DNA of 64,000 bases from an uncultured Alphaproteobacteria bacterium (GTDB lineage Bacteria > Pseudomonadota > Alphaproteobacteria > Rs-D84), in contig CAJOGD010000006.1 of NCBI GenBank assembly GCA_905233975.1, positions 1 through 64,000 on the forward strand, given 5' to 3'. The notes under the pieces were generated by a model that worked only from the letters and a program-made list of their open reading frames with translations, ran no database searches and was not told the origin of the DNA. Numbering within the stretch: the first letter of the stretch is position 1; every line of letters begins with the position of its first letter. This document shows positions 1-10,148 of this stretch, one piece after another. A program made the position numbers and the translations under genes.

Positions 1-99
1 AATACGCAGATGAACAATTAGTAAAATTTTAAAAATTTATGCAAATAAATTTTTTAATTTTATTTATTGTTTATCAAGGGGAATGAATGGGTGCGCCAG
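1..99. repeat. 99-bp direct repeat copy 1, ending in GGGTGCGCCAG
   Basis: Appears identical to 442-540; AT-rich body ending in a tRNA-Arg-like 3' end sequence. Confidence 0.95.
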
Positions 100-355
100 A
101 ATAAAAATGAAAACGTCGCCTTGTGCGGCGTTTTTATTTTTACCGTTGGTACAACAGGGATACGAACCCGACCAGAGGGTTCGAAAACAAGTAGATTCCG
201 GAAGCGTAAGCGCACCGGAATCGTTACGGTTTGCGCGCAGCCGACACGCAGTGTCGTGTGAGCGACACGATAGTTGACGAGAACGAGTGAAACGAAGTTC
301 GAGTCTTACGTGTGGTGAGCAACGCGAACAATCCTTCTGGGTGCGCCAGAAATTC

Positions 356-387
356 AAAACCGACCGTTTATGGTCGGTTTTTAATTT
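356..387 (+). terminator. Rho-independent terminator following a tRNA-3'-end-like fragment
   Basis: AAAACCGACCgtttatGGTCGGTTTTT hairpin plus T-run. Confidence 0.7.
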
Positions 388-441
388 TTGGAACAACGCA
401 CCCAGAAAGATCGGTGCGAGCCCTGTATCGGCGCAGCACAC

Positions 442-540
442 AATACGCAGATGAACAATTAGTAAAATTTTAAAAATTTATGCAAATAAATTTTTTAATT
501 TTATTTATTGTTTATCAAGGGGAATGAATGGGTGCGCCAG
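442..540. repeat. 99-bp direct repeat copy 2
   Basis: Appears identical to 1-99. Confidence 0.95.
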
Positions 541-610
541 GGCCGATTGGAATTATTTTTGCATATAGGTTTTTTTGTGATATAATTTCACAGAACAAAA
601 AGAGTTTTTA

Positions 611-1918
611 ATGGAACAGCCAACGATGGAAAAATATATGAGTATCGACGAGTTTTTGGAGAAATATTATTCATTGTTTGACATGCGACATCCTTGGGGA
701 ACCACATTTATATGGTCCGAAATTTCTGAGGGGCCGCAAGGTTTCTTTCAGTGGTACGATAGAAATAAAGAAAACATAAAAGACAAGACATTGCAATCAC
801 TTTACGCAGAGATAGCAAAAGCGATGCGCTCGCAAAGTGCGGCGGCACAAGATTTTCTCTATAGCATTCAAGTGGCGACCGCATTTGACAATTGGAACGC
901 CGGCAAAGATGTGCCTATCGACAAACTTCAACAGTATGCAAAAACAATACGATATGCTATATCAAAAGGAACAATCAAAAATCCAAGCAACGGTTATCAC
1001 TTGCTGGAACATATTGTCTGGAAAATGGGTAAAAACGACCAGGAATTATTACGGGAACTTGCCATGCACCCATTGTCCACCCCGGAAGACGTTAGGCAAT
1101 GGTTATCTCTTTTCCTTAATGGACCTTATTATATCAACCCAAGATACAAATATAAAGAAAACGGTCCGCAATTTACTGGTTCAATAAATGATGTAAAGAA
1201 AAAATTAAATGATTTGGTTGCCCGGGCAAAACTTCAGATAAGTGAAGAGCTTAACAAGACAAAGCCAAATGAGGACACCATTAGGTCATTTGGTACCGGT
1301 TATATTTCAGATGTGGCACACCAAATAGCAGCCATTGTAGAACATTTAGCCCAACAAAGCAGATTAGAGCTTAGGGCCGGCCAAACAATGGACGATGTAG
1401 CCAAAGCAAAAAATATAGCCAAGTCTGTGGACCAAGAATTTGATTGGCAAAAAATGATGCAACCGGAAAACGGGAATTATGTTCAACAATATGCGGACCA
1501 AGCGGAATTAACACTTGCCGAAATCGCCCCTAAATATGAACAGTTGCAACAAGAACACCGAACAACCAAGACCGACGCGGCAGCCAGAGAAGAACGTTTG
1601 CGAAAAGAACTTGAAAACGAAAGAAAAAAAGCAAAGATGTATCAAGCTATGTACACCACCGCGAATAATCGTACCAACGAGTTAGCCGAGGCTATACAAG
1701 CTCTGCAAACGGAAATGGATGCCGCATTGGCCGAGATACAATCAACAGGCCGTATGCAATTCGGACATTTCGATAAAATGCAAGCGGCTGTACTGAAGTT
1801 ATCTGGGAAATTCGGCAAAGTAAAAGAGGACGAAAAACGTCAAAAGGAAGCGTACGATCAAAGCATAAATCAATACAGAAACAACTTTTTACAAAACGGC
1901 GGCGTATTAGAAATGTAA
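611..1918 (+). CDS. Hypothetical protein with coiled-coil C-terminal half
   Basis: 435 aa ORF; upstream -10 TATAAT and TTGCAT -35; followed by a GC hairpin terminator at about 1922-1950. Confidence 0.75.
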   Translation: MEQPTMEKYMSIDEFLEKYYSLFDMRHPWGTTFIWSEISEGPQGFFQWYDRNKENIKDKTLQSLYAEIAKAMRSQSAAAQDFLYSIQVATAFDNWNAGKDVPIDKLQQYAKTIRYAISKGTIKNPSNGYHLLEHIVWKMGKNDQELLRELAMHPLSTPEDVRQWLSLFLNGPYYINPRYKYKENGPQFTGSINDVKKKLNDLVARAKLQISEELNKTKPNEDTIRSFGTGYISDVAHQIAAIVEHLAQQSRLELRAGQTMDDVAKAKNIAKSVDQEFDWQKMMQPENGNYVQQYADQAELTLAEIAPKYEQLQQEHRTTKTDAAAREERLRKELENERKKAKMYQAMYTTANNRTNELAEAIQALQTEMDAALAEIQSTGRMQFGHFDKMQAAVLKLSGKFGKVKEDEKRQKEAYDQSINQYRNNFLQNGGVLEM

Positions 1919-1921
1919 AAC

Positions 1922-1951
1922 CAAACGCCCCTTTCGGGGCGTTGTTTTTTT
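1922..1951 (+). terminator. Rho-independent terminator
   Basis: AACGCCCCtttcGGGGCGTTGTTTTTTT. Confidence 0.8.
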
Positions 1952-1960
1952 GATTAAAAC

Positions 1961-2326
1961 TTATTTTTGTGTGTCCGTCGTTGTCACAGGTTCGGCGGGT
2001 GTCGCATCAGCGGCCGCGTCGGGCGCGGGCGTTGGTTCATTCGCCAATTCATCTGCGGCCAATTCCGCACGCAATCCACTTTGTGTATTATTTGCGGTTT
2101 TTGATGAAACGACCGCCAATGCCGCACACAGCACAAAGAATATGATTGCAAGCCAAGTTGTCAGTTTAGTCAGGAAATTTCCCGCCGCGGCACCGGTAAG
2201 CGCGCCACCGAACATGGACGCCGCGGACGAACCGGACATGCCACTGCCCTCTGACTTTTGCAGCAAAATAATTCCAATCATAAACACCGCAACAATTATC
2301 AACAAAACAAGTAGAATTGAAAACAT
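1961..2326 (-). CDS. secG: Preprotein translocase subunit SecG
   Basis: Two TM helices, QKSEGSG...GGALTGAAAGNFLTKLT motif typical of SecG. Confidence 0.85.
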   Translation of the reverse strand: MFSILLVLLIIVAVFMIGIILLQKSEGSGMSGSSAASMFGGALTGAAAGNFLTKLTTWLAIIFFVLCAALAVVSSKTANNTQSGLRAELAADELANEPTPAPDAAADATPAEPVTTTDTQK

Positions 2327-2997
2327 TATTTATCCTTTTTTTCCGCCACATTTTGGCCGGCAAGTTTCTTGGTCGCAAGTATTTTCAGCAATTCGGCGGC
2401 GGCGGCGGTGCTTGCGTTCTTTTTCGAAGACCCACTGCCCGATGCGCTTTCGCCCATTGCGGTGACAGTGACGGTGAACACCGGCATATGATCTTCGCCC
2501 GTTTGTTCCGCGGACGAATATTCCGGCAATGCGCCATTGTCATTCTTTTGGACGTATTCTTGGAGTGTTGTTTTGGCGTCCTTTGGCGGGCGCAATTCCG
2601 CCGCGGCCAAATCGTGCCAAACACTGCACACGAAACGTTGGGCGTTATCAAAGCCACCGTCAAAAAAGATGGCGCCGATTACAGCCTCCATCGCATTGGC
2701 AAGTATATGGCGCGTGCGCCCAGCGGTCGCATGCCCATGACGTAATTCTTTGTTTAATTCGAAAGATTTCGCAACGTCCGCCAATGTTTCCGTCGAAACA
2801 AGCACCGCATAACGCCGCGCAAGTTCGCCTTCGCTTTCGTGCGGATACATCGCATAGAGCATAGCAGATACACTTAGCCCCAAAACGCGATCGCCAACAA
2901 ATTCCAATCTTTCGTTGTTACGAATGCTGTTGATACCACGCTGAGTCAGCGCAAGTTCCAACAAAGATTTATCTTTAAATTTATAATATAGTTTCAT
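2326..2997 (-). CDS. rnc: Ribonuclease III
   Basis: NERLEFVGDRVLGLSVS signature, C-terminal dsRBD. Confidence 0.93.
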   Translation of the reverse strand: MKLYYKFKDKSLLELALTQRGINSIRNNERLEFVGDRVLGLSVSAMLYAMYPHESEGELARRYAVLVSTETLADVAKSFELNKELRHGHATAGRTRHILANAMEAVIGAIFFDGGFDNAQRFVCSVWHDLAAAELRPPKDAKTTLQEYVQKNDNGALPEYSSAEQTGEDHMPVFTVTVTAMGESASGSGSSKKNASTAAAAELLKILATKKLAGQNVAEKKDK

Positions 2998-2999
2998 TT

Positions 3000-3878
3000 T
3001 TAATGTACACCTTTTCCAAATCTGTTCCAACGCATCTTAACACCCCATTTCCAAAATGCAACCATTGGGGCCGCATAATTATGCGAATACCAAACAAACC
3101 ACACACGACCCAAAACATTATCCACCGGGACAAATCCGACCTCGCCGCGGCTATCATTGCTGTTGTCGCGGTTATCGCCCATAAAGAACAAATGGTTTTC
3201 AGGCACCAAATATTCCATCGTATTGTCCATACGGCTGTGGTCTGAATATTCTAGGATATCATGTTCGACACCGTTGGGTAAAACCTCGGTATATTTAGTG
3301 ATGGGGAAAACGCCACAAAGTCCGACCGTTGTCTTGCACGCGTCGTCATCGCGATATTCCACAGTATATTCGAACGGGGCCGGCGCGCCATTAACGGTAA
3401 TCGTTTTGCCCCTGATCTGCATATTTTCAAAATTATACCCAGTTGGGCGGAAAGCATACGGCAAAACCACCGTCACAAAAGGACGCGGGTTCTTGCGTTC
3501 CACAATTTGCCCATTTATATACAGACGACCATTTCGCATCTGAATAACATCGCCGGGCATACCAATAACGCGCTTTACATAATCCAAAGATTCGTCCTTT
3601 GGATTCCGGAACACCACAACATCGCCAACCTTTGGCATTTTCTTAAATATACGGCCATTCCAAAGTTTCCACGACCCAAACGGGAAAGAATACCGCGAAT
3701 AACCATACGACCACTTTGTGATAAAAATATGGTCCCCAACAAGCATCGTTGGCATCATCGACCCAGACGGTATATTGAACGGTTCAAGAAACAAACTGCG
3801 AAAAACGATGGCAATAAGAATTCCATAAACCAACGTTTCAATCCATTCGCGCAGGCGGTTTTTAGGTTTTTTTTGCAT
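3000..3878 (-). CDS. lepB: Signal peptidase I
   Basis: PSGSMMPTMLVGDHIF, YVKRVIGMPGD, FMGDNRDNSNDSR motifs. Confidence 0.95.
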   Translation of the reverse strand: MQKKPKNRLREWIETLVYGILIAIVFRSLFLEPFNIPSGSMMPTMLVGDHIFITKWSYGYSRYSFPFGSWKLWNGRIFKKMPKVGDVVVFRNPKDESLDYVKRVIGMPGDVIQMRNGRLYINGQIVERKNPRPFVTVVLPYAFRPTGYNFENMQIRGKTITVNGAPAPFEYTVEYRDDDACKTTVGLCGVFPITKYTEVLPNGVEHDILEYSDHSRMDNTMEYLVPENHLFFMGDNRDNSNDSRGEVGFVPVDNVLGRVWFVWYSHNYAAPMVAFWKWGVKMRWNRFGKGVH

Positions 3879-3961
3879 TTTTTCTTCCTTTCTTTAAATG
3901 ACTTTGCACTGTGTATATTAAAACTTGAATTCGATTATGGCAAGTATATAATACAAAAATC

Positions 3962-5488
3962 ATGATTTCTTTATGCTCTATTATTTTTAATGGTATGGCC
4001 GCGACAAAAATTGATGTCCAGGTGCAAATTTATGCGGGCCTGGGCAAGCCGGATTTTAAAATCATCGGACTTGCCGATCGCGCGGTCAAAGAATCCGCCG
4101 AACGTATTGTAAGTGTGCTATCGGCATTGGGACTGCAATTACCGTCAAAGCGGTTAACGGTGAATCTTTCGCCGGCGGACGTGGAAAAAAGCGGCGCGCA
4201 TTTTGATTTGCCTATATTGTGTGGGATATTGTGCGCGTTTGACATTCTACCCCAAGACAAATTATCAAAATACATCATTATTGGCGAAGTCGGCCTTAAC
4301 GGTACCGTTGCAAAAACAAATGGCGTATTGGCCGCGGCTGTATGGGCAAAAAAGAACGGATACGGTATAATATGCCCCGGCGACCAAGGGACCGAGGCAC
4401 GCCTTGCCGGCGAATTGGATATACTTGCGCCGTTTCATGTATTGGAATTGATTAATCATTTTAATGGCAAAAACCTGCTGTTGCCGCCGGATTTGCCGAC
4501 AACGCGCGTGGAAAGCGTCGATACGCACGCCGACATGTCCGAAGTTCATGGCCAATCGGCCGCCAAACGCGCCATAGAAATCGCGGCGGCGGGCGGGCAT
4601 GCAATGCTTATGGTTGGGCCACCGGGATCGGGGAAAACCATGCTTGCGTCGCGGCTGCCAACGATTATGCCGGAAATGACCGCGGATGAAATATTGGAAA
4701 CGTCTATCATATATTCAATTGCCGGAAAGTTAGATAATAAAACCCTTTTGTCGCGCCGCCCGTTCCGCAGTGTCCATCATACATCAAGTCCGGTTTCACT
4801 TGCCGGCGGTGGGTCTGATGCGCGACCGGGTGAAATATCATTGGCGCACAATGGCGTTTTGTTTTTGGACGAATTGCCGGAATTTAATCGTGCGACACTG
4901 GAAATCCTGCGTCAGCCCATGGAGTCCGGCAAAATCATGATTTCGCGCGCGCGCCGGAATGCGATATACCCCGCGCGTTTCCAATTAATTGCCGCCATGA
5001 ATCCATGTCCATGCGGGCATTTGGGCAACGCCGCCCTGTCCTGTTCCCGCGCGCCCCGATGTGCCGAAGCGTACCAGAACAAGATTTCCGGACCACTGCT
5101 TGACCGTATTGATTTGCATGTCGATGTTGACCCGGTGAATCCATGGGAAATGAAAAATAACGCCCCGTCGGAATCCAGTGAGACAATACGCGCACGTGTT
5201 GTGGCCGCCCGCGCCCGCCAAATTGCACGCCAGGGATACGTGAACGCGTTGCTTGACGGGGCGGATTTGGAAAAATATGTTGTTTTAAACGACGAACTTA
5301 CGGCATTTCTAAATAATGCCGCGGAAAAGATGGGCATGTCGGCGCGCGGATACAACCGCATAAAACGAATCGCCCGCACCATTGCCGATTTGCGCGGTGG
5401 CGACGACATTACCATGGACGATTTGGCCGAAGCGATTTCGTACCGCCCGATACATCGTGGCAAATATGGTGTAAAACTTAAAAATTAA
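3962..5488 (+). CDS. comM: YifB/ComM family Mg-chelatase-like AAA ATPase
   Basis: GPPGSGKTMLASRLPTIMP, PCPCGHLG, YNRIKRIARTIADL motifs. Confidence 0.93.
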   Translation: MISLCSIIFNGMAATKIDVQVQIYAGLGKPDFKIIGLADRAVKESAERIVSVLSALGLQLPSKRLTVNLSPADVEKSGAHFDLPILCGILCAFDILPQDKLSKYIIIGEVGLNGTVAKTNGVLAAAVWAKKNGYGIICPGDQGTEARLAGELDILAPFHVLELINHFNGKNLLLPPDLPTTRVESVDTHADMSEVHGQSAAKRAIEIAAAGGHAMLMVGPPGSGKTMLASRLPTIMPEMTADEILETSIIYSIAGKLDNKTLLSRRPFRSVHHTSSPVSLAGGGSDARPGEISLAHNGVLFLDELPEFNRATLEILRQPMESGKIMISRARRNAIYPARFQLIAAMNPCPCGHLGNAALSCSRAPRCAEAYQNKISGPLLDRIDLHVDVDPVNPWEMKNNAPSESSETIRARVVAARARQIARQGYVNALLDGADLEKYVVLNDELTAFLNNAAEKMGMSARGYNRIKRIARTIADLRGGDDITMDDLAEAISYRPIHRGKYGVKLKN

Positions 5489-6444
5489 AATTCCGCACGC
5501 AAACCGAACATAACGTTCGCGTATATCAGATTTTTCGCACTGACCCAATCAAGGTGCCGCGTTTCGTCCGAATTTGTCAGTGTGTATTTCACACGCGGCA
5601 AATACGACGCACGCAAACCAAAGTCAAAGAACAGATTTTCATTTATACCAACCGAAAACCCAAGCGCCGCAACACCCGCAACATTCGTCGTGTTTGTTGT
5701 CGAACGATAGAACTGTAATACGCCATTGGAATTTACGGTTCCGAAATTGGTTAAATCTTCGACACCCGACAAATCGCCCCATGGATCGGCAAGATTCATT
5801 ACCGTTTGTGTATCGGCATAACCAAACCCGATTCCAATATACGGTATCATTGTGCGAATCGGTTTGCGAATACCGTCAAAGAAATCGTAATACGCCATTA
5901 TACTGATAATATCTGTGGCCATCGTTGATTGAATCGCGCCACTATCGACATGCACCGAATAGCCTTCGGACAGCGGCATTGACCCAGAAAACACCGGCGA
6001 TTTGTTATAATCAATTTTATTAAAATGGTCCCACCCCAGTTCCAAACGCCACTGTGGTGTTTCCGGCAAAACCCAACCTATACTTGCGCCCGCCGAAAAA
6101 CCAACGCCCAAAAGTTTTTCCGCACCCAACGACCCCAGTGTCCCCGTCCCGGCATATTCAAAACCCGCGTACGAAGTGCAACCACCGGTTGCGTCGGTTG
6201 GATAAAATTCGCCTGTGGTTGGATTCACACAGTAAGAATAGACGACGGATCCAACCTCGTTCTTCATTTTGGACATGGCGATTGACGCACCGCCGCGCAA
6301 CGCAACCGTCACACGCGAACCATCATCGGTATATCCATAGCCCTTGGGAAAGCCGTATCCGCCATTGTATTCCCAATTTGCATACGACGCGCCCGCCGAC
6401 ATAGCGGCCAAAGCAAAAGTAAAAATGCAAATCCTACTTCTCAT
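5485..6444 (-). CDS. Outer-membrane beta-barrel / surface antigen family protein
   Basis: Signal peptide, alternating beta-barrel pattern, terminal aromatic-x-F (LRAEF). Confidence 0.7.
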   Translation of the reverse strand: MRSRICIFTFALAAMSAGASYANWEYNGGYGFPKGYGYTDDGSRVTVALRGGASIAMSKMKNEVGSVVYSYCVNPTTGEFYPTDATGGCTSYAGFEYAGTGTLGSLGAEKLLGVGFSAGASIGWVLPETPQWRLELGWDHFNKIDYNKSPVFSGSMPLSEGYSVHVDSGAIQSTMATDIISIMAYYDFFDGIRKPIRTMIPYIGIGFGYADTQTVMNLADPWGDLSGVEDLTNFGTVNSNGVLQFYRSTTNTTNVAGVAALGFSVGINENLFFDFGLRASYLPRVKYTLTNSDETRHLDWVSAKNLIYANVMFGLRAEF

Positions 6445-6534
6445 TATGGTGTGTATTATATCATAAAATTTGGAAAGAAGAAACATAAAAAGTGGGGAAG
6501 TTAGTGATTAGTGTTAGTGTAAGTGAGCAGTGCA

Positions 6535-6563
6535 AAAAAACATGGGGCGATGCCCCATGTTTT
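6535..6563. terminator. Bidirectional terminator
   Basis: AAAAAACATGGGGCgatGCCCCATGTTTTT. Confidence 0.75.
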
Positions 6564-9500
6564 TATTCATACTGGTGTGGACCGCGTCCAAAACGACGCT
6601 GCCATCTACCTTTTCGGCTTCTCACAAGTTCTTCTACCTTGGCCATAAGCCCAGCCTTGCCACGATTAAATGCCACTTTCCGGTCTTGTTCGGTATCGCC
6701 CTTTTCCTGGGGTTCCGGTTGTTCCGTATTCCCGGGTGTCGGCGCATCGAAAGACAATTCATATGGCAAAGGTTCGCCATAACCGTACAATTTCAATTTT
6801 TCAGTAAGGAAATCGTACTTTTTGTGCCATTCACGAACCGCTTCGGGCGTCATTGGTTCTTCTTTCATCATCCGTTTGTATTCGCGGCGATATGCATCGA
6901 CAATCGCGGCGTGCAAATCTTCCTCAGAAGGCCGACCAAACTCATTAAACATGGCGCGAAGCGCTCTTGTTAAGTCTCTTTCAAGTTTGGCACGAGTTTC
7001 TGCTTCGGTTCCTTCGAATAAGTCTTTGGGTGTTGATTGAAGTTTTGCTAACCTTTCGGATAAATCTTCCCACTTTTTGGCTTGCTCGTAAGTCATCATA
7101 AATGACGGCAATTTTTCACCACTCGGCAACTGTTTCGGCGCATGTTCCCTATAATATCTTTCACGAACACGACGTAAATTCTCATCATCACGCAAGGCAT
7201 GATCATCGAACACCTTATCCGACGAAATATCAGGTGTCTTTCGTAAATGCACCGGCAAAAATCCGCCCTTATAGTCTTCTAATTGTGGCCGGACTGCTGG
7301 TTCTGATAATTGACGGCTTTCATCAATATACCTACCAGCGGGCAACCGATGACTTTCATCAATGCGTCTATCTGGCCCGGCGGGTAATCTCTTGTGATCC
7401 GGGATTGGTGTGCCCGGCGGTAATAATCTTTGGTCATATTCGACCGGCACCGGTTCCGGTTTTGGGTCCGGTGTTGGTTCTGGGTCCGGTTCCGGGTCCG
7501 GGCGACGATTACGTCTAACGCGGTCAAGGAATGAACCAATGCGGTCACGCAAATCGTTGGCACGTTCACGCAACGAATAATTACCGAACGCGGCCACCGC
7601 ACCGTTATAGACCGGCTTTAACTCTGTGGTCGGAACGTCTTTGACAACCGGGACTTCTTCTTGCCATGTATAGGTGTTTTCGACCATTGGTGCATCGCCG
7701 CCGGTATATGTTGTCCAACCCGCCGGATCATTCGGTTTGAAATATCCGTCTGTTTGAACCGGGCGTCCGGTGACAAATCCAACGGTGTTTTTGGCACCAA
7801 CCATTGGGTCAAGTCTTTGTATAACGTCCATACCTTCCGGATTTATTGAACCGTCGGGTCCGAACAAGTGCCCCGCGGCATGCAATTCATCATGTGTAAA
7901 TCCATATGCCCGGCCCCATGCGTCCGTTAACACACGATGGTGACCATGACTGTATACATCATTGATATTCGGATCAATATGACTGTTGTTCACGTGCAGG
8001 CGCATATTATCAAATGTCTGACCACCCGCGTCGCCATTCAACACAATCGCACGATATGGATCGATGTTCGTTCCATGTTCCAAATTATATGCGTTAATCG
8101 CATCAACACGCTGTTGCAGTATTTCCGGATTGTCCCGATACCACATGTGCGCAATACGTTTGGCATTATCCAATGCATCTTGGGTATATTCAAGACGCGT
8201 TTCGGACCGGTCTTGCAGTTCTGTGGTTTCCTGGGGTTTATTCTCTGTGACTTCATGTTGGAATATTCTGTTTTCTGGGTGATGTTCATTATACGCGTTA
8301 ATCCCCGCATGTGCCGCCGCACGACCGGCAAAGCCACCACCGATAACCGCGGCCGCATTTGCAATTGCCCATGCAATAGATTCGCCCGCGGACATGTTTG
8401 CATCGCGCGCATCACGATACGCGGAAATTGCATTATTGGAACCGCCCATTATCAGTGCACCAAACCCAAGGACCTTTGCCGCCTGGGCAAGGCCGGCCGC
8501 GCCAAAGCACATGGCGACAACGGCAACCGCACTGGTTCCCAATGACATAAGCAAACGTTTATCCTTTAAGAACGCCTTGAAGTCCGTTGGTAATCCGGCC
8601 GCCTGTTGCGCCTTTTTCCAACGCATAACCTGAACCACGCCCATACCAATCGCGGTGATGATACCAATTGTCGCGGCCGCCATAGCAACCGACATACCCG
8701 CCACCGCCGCCGCCGCGGTTGCAATTGTTGTGATAAGTGCACTTGCAATAAATGCACTTGCGAAACCCTTTAATATACGGACAAGGAATTCTACACGTTT
8801 TTTACGTTTATTAACCGCACCGCGTTGCATGCGCACGCCCGCCAAACGGTCAATACGTTCAATCGGTTTGAAAATCTTGCTAAAGAAATTACCCGCGGCA
8901 CCAATCTTCTTTTTAAGGCGCGCCGCCCAACCGGCCGTTGCATTCGTTTGCGCATTAATCGCGTCATTATAACCCCTATCAGATATTTCGTATGTATGTT
9001 CCGGATCAGATAGTTTTTGAATAAACTCGTCACGATACCTTGGATCGGTAAATTGTTCTGGATGTTCGGTTGCGCCCTGGACAATTTGGTCCGCGGTGCT
9101 GATTTCGAACATTTTATACAAAACTTCGTCATTCAATTCCGCTTCCAAAGTGCCTTCATCGACATCGCCTTCGTCGGCGACGTGCTTTTTCGCCAAATCA
9201 TGACGCGCCAATTCAACAACCGATGCCAAACGGCCATCACGTACGATTTTGTATCCGGGTTGATAATCCGCATATTTATTGGTATCGCCTTCTTGACCGG
9301 ATTCAAATTGCGGTATAACTTTGCCATTCGAATCCAAGAATTTGCCCTTTGCCAATTTTTCCTTGGTTTTATCAGAGATGTCCGCGCGGTTTAATGCCCC
9401 GTAGACTTCGTCCCAACGTTCCGACAAACGTTCACCATCACCCTGGTGCATTTTGTTGATTCCCCACGTTTCATCGTATTTGGTAATAACATCTTCCAGG

Positions 9501-10063
9501 TGCGCAAGGTTATCGTTAAATTGTTGCATCTTGTCGGGTTCTTGGGTCGCATCAATGTCCGCCTTGCGCGCGTTAAGCATTTCCGCAAAGCCTTCATAAA
9601 CGTCGGCAATGTTCGTTGTATCAACAATCGGCCAAGAACCTTGATCGATTACCATACCTTCTGAATTTGCAAAATCCGCCGACAATGTATCAATGCGTTC
9701 CGCCAATTGGGCAAGACGTTCTTGCTGGCCTTCTTCGCCGTTTTCCGCACGCCGACGAATCGCCGCATACGCGTTGGCAAGAATGATTGGCGTCGCCGAT
9801 TCCAGGTATTTCATGTCTTCGCCAAGAAACGCGTCACAGAATTTTTCGCGCAATTCCTTTGACATTTTCGGAACTTTCGACAAAATGCGAATGGCAGAAT
9901 CCGGATCATTAACCTCCTCTGCTTCGGACGGCGAAAGCAAAAAGATGTCGTCGCGACTATATACTTCGGCCAAACGCTTTGCAAAAGCCACCCAATTAGT
10001 GTCGGATGTCGGTTTGCGTTGACGTTCGTCGTCATCAAAGTATTGCGGTGTGTTTCTTGGCAT
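6563..10063 (-). CDS. Large membrane protein with Gly/Ala-rich TM segments and Pro/Asp/Glu-rich linker
   Basis: 1166 aa ORF; hydrophobic AAAAVAGMSVAMAAATIGIITAIGMG region and PDPEPDPEPTPDPKPEPVP tract. Confidence 0.8.
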   Translation of the reverse strand: MPRNTPQYFDDDERQRKPTSDTNWVAFAKRLAEVYSRDDIFLLSPSEAEEVNDPDSAIRILSKVPKMSKELREKFCDAFLGEDMKYLESATPIILANAYAAIRRRAENGEEGQQERLAQLAERIDTLSADFANSEGMVIDQGSWPIVDTTNIADVYEGFAEMLNARKADIDATQEPDKMQQFNDNLAHLEDVITKYDETWGINKMHQGDGERLSERWDEVYGALNRADISDKTKEKLAKGKFLDSNGKVIPQFESGQEGDTNKYADYQPGYKIVRDGRLASVVELARHDLAKKHVADEGDVDEGTLEAELNDEVLYKMFEISTADQIVQGATEHPEQFTDPRYRDEFIQKLSDPEHTYEISDRGYNDAINAQTNATAGWAARLKKKIGAAGNFFSKIFKPIERIDRLAGVRMQRGAVNKRKKRVEFLVRILKGFASAFIASALITTIATAAAAVAGMSVAMAAATIGIITAIGMGVVQVMRWKKAQQAAGLPTDFKAFLKDKRLLMSLGTSAVAVVAMCFGAAGLAQAAKVLGFGALIMGGSNNAISAYRDARDANMSAGESIAWAIANAAAVIGGGFAGRAAAHAGINAYNEHHPENRIFQHEVTENKPQETTELQDRSETRLEYTQDALDNAKRIAHMWYRDNPEILQQRVDAINAYNLEHGTNIDPYRAIVLNGDAGGQTFDNMRLHVNNSHIDPNINDVYSHGHHRVLTDAWGRAYGFTHDELHAAGHLFGPDGSINPEGMDVIQRLDPMVGAKNTVGFVTGRPVQTDGYFKPNDPAGWTTYTGGDAPMVENTYTWQEEVPVVKDVPTTELKPVYNGAVAAFGNYSLRERANDLRDRIGSFLDRVRRNRRPDPEPDPEPTPDPKPEPVPVEYDQRLLPPGTPIPDHKRLPAGPDRRIDESHRLPAGRYIDESRQLSEPAVRPQLEDYKGGFLPVHLRKTPDISSDKVFDDHALRDDENLRRVRERYYREHAPKQLPSGEKLPSFMMTYEQAKKWEDLSERLAKLQSTPKDLFEGTEAETRAKLERDLTRALRAMFNEFGRPSEEDLHAAIVDAYRREYKRMMKEEPMTPEAVREWHKKYDFLTEKLKLYGYGEPLPYELSFDAPTPGNTEQPEPQEKGDTEQDRKVAFNRGKAGLMAKVEELVRSRKGRWQRRFGRGPHQYE

Positions 10064-10148
10064 ATTAATCCCCTTTGTTGTTTTTACTCCACATATTCTA
10101 TCACAAAAATTGTTATAAAAAAAGTTTTTTTATGATAATATCTTTGAC

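Noticed and set aside
64-441. 125-aa minus-strand ORF and overlapping short plus-strand ORFs
   Set aside because: Cover tRNA-like fragments and hairpins; arginine/serine-rich compositions typical of non-coding sequence.
1950-2465. 171-aa plus-strand ORF
   Set aside because: Antisense to secG and rnc, both well supported.
4912-5463. 183-aa minus-strand ORF opposite comM
   Set aside because: Lies wholly inside a confidently assigned gene; no start context or recognisable domain.
5574-5906. 110-aa plus-strand ORF
   Set aside because: Antisense to the outer-membrane barrel gene, His/Arg/Thr-rich shadow.
8038-8433. 131-aa minus-strand alternative-frame ORF
   Set aside because: Out-of-frame overlap within the 1166-aa gene with no independent support.
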